A DNA stretch of 62,000 nt, taken from Glandiceps talaboti. Taxonomy: Eukaryota > Hemichordata > Enteropneusta > Spengelidae. Positions 54,601 through 62,000 of this stretch are shown here, one piece after another. The notes under the pieces were generated by a model. The model had not been told where the DNA came from. It did not search any database and saw nothing but the letters and a program-made list of their open reading frames with translations. Location of the stretch: positions 9,346,776 through 9,408,775 of the forward strand of contig NC_135568.1 in NCBI RefSeq assembly GCF_964340395.1. The letters are read 5' to 3'. The translations under genes were made by a program, and so were the position numbers. Every line of letters begins with the position of its first letter. The stretch's first letter is position 1.

Positions 54601-54694
<94 letters not shown>
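54436..54694. repeat. Stem-loop flanked by two (TA)n arrays
   Basis: (TA)n at 54439-54461 and 54604-54693. Between them GAGTTTCACGC (54501-54511) pairs with GCGTGAAACTC (54558-54568), and inner GCGATC pairs with GATCGC. Confidence 0.75.
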
Positions 54695-54696
<2 letters not shown>

Positions 54697-54719
54697 CAAA
54701 TCACAAAAACCCACATCGC

Positions 54720-54935
54720 ATCGCACTGCACCGCCTCACACTACACTACACTACACTATACTACACTACACTACACTACACCACACCACACCACACCACA
54801 CCACACACTACATTAGACTACATCATATCATAGTAGTACATACAAGTGTATCGCATTACATCACATCACATCACATCACATCACATCATATCACATCACA
54901 TCACACCACATCACATCAAGCAACTCACAGCACAT
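54720..54935. repeat. Pentamer array CACTA/CACAC then CATCA
   Basis: CTACA units at 54743-54780, CCACA units to about 54805, then CATCA units at 54857-54917. Follows the (TA)n block directly. Confidence 0.85.
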
Positions 54936-55794
54936 TATATTACATTTAATACATCGTCATATTAAGTCTGATAACACCCAATCACGTGACATGACATCAA
55001 GTACCAACTTACACAGAACCTACACACAATAATACATTTGAAGCAATGGGTTGCCATTGTAGGTAGGCTACCGTACTTGTCATACCACGTATCAATGTGA
55101 CCGAGACCTTTAGGCATCAATTCTAACAAAGATATCGGAAATGAGTCATTGGAAAGTTAACCCTGTCACATTCCTTCATTTTGTAACTACGTACATCACA
55201 CAATAATGACGCGTTAGGGAGCTTATCATTAATACCGGGGTAGTGATTATTCTTTTCAACTTTTCCCCTGAGTATCCCCTGATTGTGACAGATTCATTCG
55301 AAAACGTTTAAACTTTGCCAGCTTGGAAATTAGTTGTACATGTGATTAATCTAATTAAATGGACACGAATGATGAAAAGGGCTGCACTAAATACATTTCA
55401 CCGAGCTGTATTCTATCTGTGAAACATTTAATGGAATTTTATTTACAACGACGGCAATTCACGTATAAGCTAGCTAACACAAGACATAAATAAATCTATT
55501 ATAAAATTGAAATATGTTGATATAAACTGTGAATGGATGGTGGTGTGAATACTAGTACACTAACACTTTCGTACAATCGAGAAAAATGTACGAGTAAGAT
55601 TTGACAATTTTAACTATTTTGCCTACTACATTCACAATGGAAATGTTTGTCATTTGTAAAAAAAACATAAACAATGAAAACTGCAGAAAAATTAAGTAGT
55701 AACGATTTCGTGTCAAGAACATTTGTAAGAAAAGGGGGGGGGGTTAAGGATAGATGTGATATCTCTGTAGTAGAATGATTTTTTGAAAATTTGT

Positions 55795-56245
55795 TTGGTT
55801 TCGGTTACCCGACCCCGCCTAGTTTTTTTACTGCCGACCCTAAACTTTTTTGTTACGTATTCGAGAAAAAATAATAAAATCGCAAAAAATTGTGAAGTGA
55901 TAGTGGATGCGGAAACTGACATCAACTTGAAAAGACAGTATAAAACAATCTGTAATAACTGTACATCTATCTGACATGAAGAAATAAATAACCAGCGACC
56001 CAATCGCGGAAATTGTGCAGTCTCGCCAGAAATAGTACTAGTAGTGGACGCGGAAACTGACATCAACGTAAAAAGACTGTTCTTCGAATTCCTGTCTGTA
56101 ATGGCTGTACATCTGATGAGAAGAAACCAATAATACAGAGACCATTTGGAAACATATAACTACCTGACCTAGACACTCATACCGGAAACAAATAAAAAAA
56201 AATCTACCTACCCCACCTTTTCTAAAATTGAGCGTACATAATTTT
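55795..56245 (+). repeat. Interspersed repeat family R1, copy 3, with internal duplication
   Basis: GGTTACCCGACCCCGCCTAG, CTGCCGACCCTAAAC, GTATTCGAGAAAAAATAATA, then the segment AATCGCRRAAATTGTGNAGT to GACATCAAC occurs twice (55878-55930 and 56003-56067). Ends TTCTAAAATTGAGCGTA as in copy 1. Confidence 0.85.
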
Positions 56246-56574
56246 TTTATTAGGCCTTATAATATCAACTTGATGTGTGATGTACACGTGTCAATTGCAT
56301 TGTTTGGTTAGTTGACGTCAACAAATCACGTGACACAGTTAATACTTATTCGAGTCACTGTTATACGATCGTTTCACAAGTGAGTACCTCTCACAAGCTG
56401 TTAATCCCCCAAGGCTATAATTTGCTATTGGGAAAGTAAAGCGACATAGCAACAGGTGAATGTTTGTCACAAGTATTCATCATCAGAGAGGCTACTTGTA
56501 AATTATATTAAATCTCTGAGAGTCAGAAAATTCTGAAGGTTTTACAGCAGTGGATACTGGTAGTTGTAATGTTT

Positions 56575-56576
<2 letters not shown>

Positions 56577-56626
<50 letters not shown>

Positions 56627-56836
56627 CTGTGTGTGTGTGTGTGTGTGTGTGTGTAAGTTGAAAAAGGCGCAAAAATAGTTTTATAAGATGGATATACAGG
56701 TGGAAATGTAGATGTGGTACATCAGTGTATTATTTTTATTTTAGGTTGTTAATAAATAATACAACCTTATCATGTTTTTCTACTTGTAAACAGAATAGAC
56801 CAACATAGACCCAGTCTATATCTGCAACTCAATAGC

Positions 56837-56906
<70 letters not shown>
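56577..56906. repeat. Inverted microsatellite pair (GT)n ... (CA)n
   Basis: About 77 bp of GT and about 54 bp of CA, 195 bp apart. The arrays are reverse complements and the spacer has no other pairing that I can see. Confidence 0.9.
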
Positions 56907-56907
<1 letters not shown>

Positions 56908-57485
56908 GAAAAACTTGGTTAAGGTACACCAAATTACAGGAAGTGAGTCATAGATAAAATAGGTAACTATAAGTAATTATTTTAGACCACAATTACCTGC
57001 AAGTAATAAAAATACTATTGATGCATGACGGCATTTCAATGTATGAACAGACACATGATGCTCGCGTTGTGACGTAGTGATTACTTGTATATGAGGTGGA
57101 TGTGCTCTTGGGAGGTCAGTTTTGATAAAAGTCTGGAATATGGTAGGGCGTGCTCATAGTATTTGATGTATAATTTGGAGTATCGTACCTGTGTAGACGT
57201 TTGATACAATGAGCACAATTTTGACATCGAGAATCTGTAAACGCACTGAATTTTAGGGGAGCCAAATCTCATTTATCATTATCAGTGCTGATTGGAAAGT
57301 CATTAAAATATAATGTCTGCCCCCCCTCAATAACAAATAATATTGTACTAGTGCCTGCACGCAAGCATTTCTTGTGCAGAATATTGCCTGATTATTGAAT
57401 AGTGAAGGAGTGTATACAACGCCATCTCGCGTCCTTCACTTTTGAAAAGAGTTGAAACTGTCTTGAATATTGCAAGAATATACAG

Positions 57486-57620
<135 letters not shown>

Positions 57621-58138
57621 ATAATAAATGAGATACACAGTTTGGGGAAATTCTGACAAACAGTGATGGCATGTCATCTAATCAGTACATAGTAATCCTA
57701 CTGTTATAGGCAAGCAACATCCATTACAATATTGTTGAAATTCGATGCATAATTTGATCGTTTAATTACATACAGCCTTCAGGGATTGGCTTAGATCGTA
57801 TTACATGGTATGTAGTAGTGACCTAATGACTCCATTTGCATAGAGTGGGTATTCGTATTCTATTTTCCCTAGGGCACTATGATAATGTAGAACTGGAGTC
57901 CATCAGTGATTTGTTTTGACTTGGAAATTGATGTGTGCTTGAGAATATGACGTGTTATAAAACACTTATTGCCTGGCTTTGTTCGAGCAGTAGTAGACAT
58001 CATGTTACCCCCTTTGCTGTTATGTAGTGGCAACTATTCCCTCGGATATCAACCTTGGGGAAATAGTTGCTGTCTAACAGCCCACACGGTATTAAACGTC
58101 TCAATCTAGGGCCCTCATAGCCAGGAGAAGTTAAAACA

Positions 58139-58375
58139 GTGTTTGTGTTTGTGTTTGTGTTTGTGTTTGTGTTTGTGTTTGTGTTTGTGTTTGTGTTTGT
58201 GTTTGTGTTTGTGTTTGTGTTTGTGTTTGTATGTATGTATGTATGTATGTATGTATGTATGTATGTATGTGTGTGTGTGTGTGTCTCTCTCTCCCTCTCT
58301 CTCTCTGTCTGTGTGTGCCCGTATTTGTGTCTGTCTGTGTCTGTGTCTGTGTCTGTGTCTGTGTCTGTGTCTGGG
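58139..58375. repeat. Composite array (GTGTTT)n, (GTAT)n, (GT)n, (CT)n, (GTCTGT)n
   Basis: About 90 bp of the hexamer, then tetramers, dimers and a second hexamer block. Simple sequence throughout. Confidence 0.95.
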
Positions 58376-59777
58376 TGTGGGAACTGTAAATTTTTGTGTC
58401 ACCTTACATAGCAATTTGGATGGATTTGTCGTATGGCAAGTTTACTAATTCAGCATATATCACTAACATGCGATCAACACTGCAATGTGATTTATCAAGG
58501 AAACCATTAATGCAGTGTAATGGAAAATATTTCAATCATGATAGCGGTGTCCTTTGAGACAGTTATTTGTCCCCTGGCAATAAGACTTGCCACAATAATC
58601 TTAAAACAAGGAGCTGAAGTGTCAGACATGTGAACCACCACGGGGAATACACAGTCATTAAGCTACGGTACTTGTAAATTACGTAAACATCACTTTATAT
58701 TCAAAATCTACGTTCCCAAGAGGAGAATAAAAACAAAATTTGTAAGATTGAGAATGTAGAGTCAATGACCATACTGGTACAATACAAGTCTGAAGAGTCA
58801 TGTCTTTTTAAACCACTTTTCTCCATCAAATATGTATGAAATGATGTGATCACTTTTCTCCACACTTATGAAGTTATGTTTTTATTACTTTTTTGTCCAC
58901 GTTTGTTTACTCGTTTAGTGAATAATTCAATTAACTCTGTTTGAAAAGGGTCGTGAGATAAATGGAATAGCGAACATATTGAGAAATTAAATGTGATATG
59001 AAAAGGAAACTGAAAATTTTAAAATACATCACAGGTATTATTTGTATTCATTAGTCAGTAAAAATGACAAAATTAATGATATTGCAATAAGAATATATAA
59101 CATTTTAGTCTCGCTTTACTAAGATGGAAACCAGTTCATTTGAAACAAAAGTTAGCATGTTTACATCGCGGATCTGTGATTTTGCTCTCAATAACCATGA
59201 GACAGAGAAGCAAAATCCAGAGATCACAATGTAATGAGGCTAAACAGGTCTTCTGGATCAACAAATATCTTTCAAATATTTGGATAAATTAACATTATTG
59301 TAAGATGTGGCCAAATTTTATACATTTTAACGCATACCCTTTTTAAGCATGAAGGTATTGTATATATTGAAATGTAGCAATTGTATTTCATTTTGGCCTG
59401 GCAGACGATCAGCTCTCACATGATTGTTAAAGATTTTTGCTGCGCCAAAAAATTTGCTTCAACTTATCTGGCCATGGCTTCTATTGTATACGAATAGCTA
59501 TTGGATAAAATAGATTTAGACCCCATTAGTTTCGGTCTCACAGAAGATTTCTTCTCAGTCTGCAAATGTATCAATATCAGTGAGGCTGATCATAAGGGGC
59601 CATGTTGAGATCAATAGACACAATAAAGATATATATATTACATTTCATCTTTTGATAAGCACAGTTGTATGGTCTCTTTTATACGTGTATAACAGTTCAT
59701 ATTCACAAACAAATCTGAAGTATCCCCCCCCCCTTGGCATTTCATGCACACATACTAGAGGCCATAAACTATTCTTA

Positions 59778-60007
59778 TCAAACAAACAAACAAACAAACA
59801 AACAAACAAACACACACAAATAAACAAGTAAACAAACAAATAAACCAATACATACATGAATAAACAACAAAAAACAAAAAACAAACAAACACTACCCTAG
59901 GGTCTCTCCATTGGTGACTATTTTGGGAGTAGTGTTTGTTTGTTTACTTGTTTATTTATTTATTTATTTATTTGTTTGTGTTTGTTTGTTTACTTGTTTA
60001 TTTGTAT
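59778..60007. repeat. Inverted simple-sequence pair (CAAA)n/(AAAT)n ... (ATTT)n/(GTTT)n
   Basis: AAACAAACAAAC...AAATAAACAAGTAAACAAAC on the left and GTTTGTTTACTTGTTTATTT...GTTTGTTTACTTGTTTATTT on the right. The non-repetitive AAGTAAAC/GTTTACTT marks show a true inverted copy rather than two independent arrays. Confidence 0.8.
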
Positions 60008-61000
60008 CTGTAAACAAAACTAACTGAGCCTGCGCTCCCTGTGGCCAGATGGCCAACTTTGATCATATGCCATGTATCTCTTTTAACTGTATATTTTCTG
60101 TTGTGATCTTTTGTGAGTAGTATTACCGTACTCGACTGTATTAGAAAGATAAGATTACTCGATGACAGCCCGGTAGATCTTTGTGGAAATGACTGATTTT
60201 GTTAATAACATTCATCTGTTTTTATAAAAATCCTTATTGCAACTTTCTTTGCAACATGATTAAGATTACGCTCCAAATCCAAATTACTAGAAATTAAAGA
60301 AAAAACTAACTGGTTGAAAGACTCAAACACTCATAGCCTATCATTATATATATGACATGAATGACAACACCACATGTTACTGTGTCAGCATGTGTGTGTG
60401 GATATTTTTGACGTAATGGGGTATTCGTTTTCAAAACAAAATGCTGCCAGGTGTATATATATGTGCAAACTGTAGTAGAATCACAGCAGCTAAACTCGTT
60501 AGTTGGGGTTGTGGTAATGACGTATGTGTCTAGATAGGATCGACAAACAGAGATACATTCATACAATACATGTAAATATTTTTCCGACTTCATCACTGCT
60601 GTACTTTATGTTGAAACACAATATAAACACTTCATTTGACGAGTTGCTTAGATTTAGTCCATCTGGGACTTACTCTCTTGAATGTCAGTAAAACATTGTG
60701 GCAAAGTTCGAAACTAGACATTATCTTACGTACTATATGTAATGTTAATTGAAAAACAATACTGGCTTAAGAAAATTCCGAAGAATTGTAAGTAGAACAA
60801 TTTCTCTCATCACACTCTTCAAATCAATTCAACGGTGTACCATTACGTCGATATACGACCTAAAGTGTCTCATCTGTCACCCGAAAGACCCAATTAAAAT
60901 ACTATCAGAAACGTCAAATCATCGGTTCTACAAATAACTCCTTTCATGTAGCTCTTTACAGATATTTATCCCATTTTAAAGATTATAAAACGCCTCTGAC
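60008..61000. other. Non-coding stretch
   Basis: No exon, RNA gene or repeat that I can support. The longest open frames are under 100 codons and have no recognisable motif. Confidence 0.5.
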
Positions 61001-61143
<143 letters not shown>

Positions 61144-61149
61144 GACAGA

Positions 61150-62000
61150 GCAATACCCGCGTATCAGTGCAACTGTATTATATATGTGATCAGTTGAATT
61201 GATTACTTAACGAATTTAATTGACTTTTCTGTCAGGGGAATTTATACCCATCAGTAACTCAAGAAATGCATTGCGAATATTTACATAGCTAAGGGTGAGC
61301 ATAGGAATATAAGACATTTCATTGGTTGAACAGCTTTACATGAATAATTTAAAATATTGTTCATTAGTGAATGTACGTATATAGAGAAGGACTGTGTACT
61401 CAACAAAGTCAATGTTTGACACACACACTCGAGGAAACAGACGTCAGCTGACATTGTTTTGATCTCGAAAACAGTAGTATGTTATTGTGTGAGAGGTTAG
61501 GCGTGGTATGTGGGCCTTGTCTCCAGTTTAATTTCGTTAACGACACTCTTTAGGTTGACCTACACAGAGAAGGTTATCGGATGTCAGTGTTCACTTTCAA
61601 CTTTTTTTCCATTAATGCGGGATGGTATATTGTCGTATAATGCTTATCCGCGTAGTCGCGGCACAGTCAGGCAGCAACTTTGTATAGGCATTCTACGTTG
61701 CCTTCGAAAGCAGCGGTGGTGACAGTATCTATACAAGAAGCACCTAATACAGTAGTGCCACGGCCACAACAAGTGATAGAGGTCGAAGTTTCGACGGACT
61801 GTTTGTTCTTGTGACTTCAAGTTTCAAGGAAATGCGTAATGACAACGTGAGTGAAATCATTTGGAATTTTGTTCTCTGAAGACTGGAAGACGCATAATTT
61901 GAGTGGCGAACAATGACATATTTAACTGGCTGTTTTGTATGATCCCACAGACCGGATCTATGGAATATATCTAGAATCAACCGTATTTCCGGGAATAAGA
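61150..62000. other. Non-coding stretch at the right edge
   Basis: Short unsupported open frames only (61510-61722 plus, 61744-61980 minus). Could include an exon of a gene beyond the window, but nothing here shows it. Confidence 0.4.

Noticed and set aside
58115-58448. Phe-Val or His-Lys repeat frames
   Set aside because: GTGTTT hexamer array, simple sequence.

Overview
This window is eukaryotic (metazoan) genomic DNA, AT-rich by eye. It has spliced genes with GT..AG introns, many microsatellites of every period, fold-back (MITE-like) elements, minisatellites and a broken LINE 3' end. There is no sign of prokaryotic organisation. The intron-rich genes, a CYP2-type P450, UBE2G2 and heavy tetranucleotide arrays fit a non-vertebrate animal, most likely a marine invertebrate; the species cannot be fixed from sequence alone.

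Region 1 (1 to about 22.9 kb, minus strand) is the most interesting part. It holds two tandem paralogous genes for a large secreted or cell-surface protein made of repeated modules of about 150 residues. Gene A (CDS 22895 down to 11613) can be assembled completely: a signal-peptide exon, seven domain exons, a transmembrane exon and a tiny last exon, 3447 nt in all (1148 residues). Gene B starts at 4790 and runs off the left edge: a signal-peptide exon, four complete domain exons and the start of a fifth. Every domain is exactly one exon, and every intron between domains is phase 1. Domain n of B matches domain n of A. Each module has a C-x6-C pair, an NN-x-x-C and a terminal Cys, and reads like a disulfide-stabilised CARDB-type Ig-like beta-sandwich. 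I do not recognise a named family; this is my candidate for the undescribed system.

Region 2 (23 to 29 kb) is non-coding: a composite microsatellite, degenerate tandem repeats and a degenerate TTAGG-type array. Region 3 (29193 to 36102, minus) is a complete five-exon cytochrome P450 of the CYP2 type (496 residues) with a TATA box. Region 4 (36.2 to 45.6 kb) has no gene I can support, but carries a 143-bp and a 58-bp minisatellite and a near-perfect 339-bp palindrome. Region 5 (45604 to 50479, minus) is a complete five-exon UBE2G2 (165 residues) whose introns carry two or more MITE-like elements. Region 6 (51.5 to 62 kb) has one possible small plus-strand gene with a CxxCH motif. The rest is repeats, including very long TGTC, TA, GA and ATCT arrays.

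The four clear genes are all on the minus strand. Apart from the A/B tandem pair, nothing suggests that they work together. All splice sites were assigned by eye from reading frame, homologous exon ends and GT/AG consensus.
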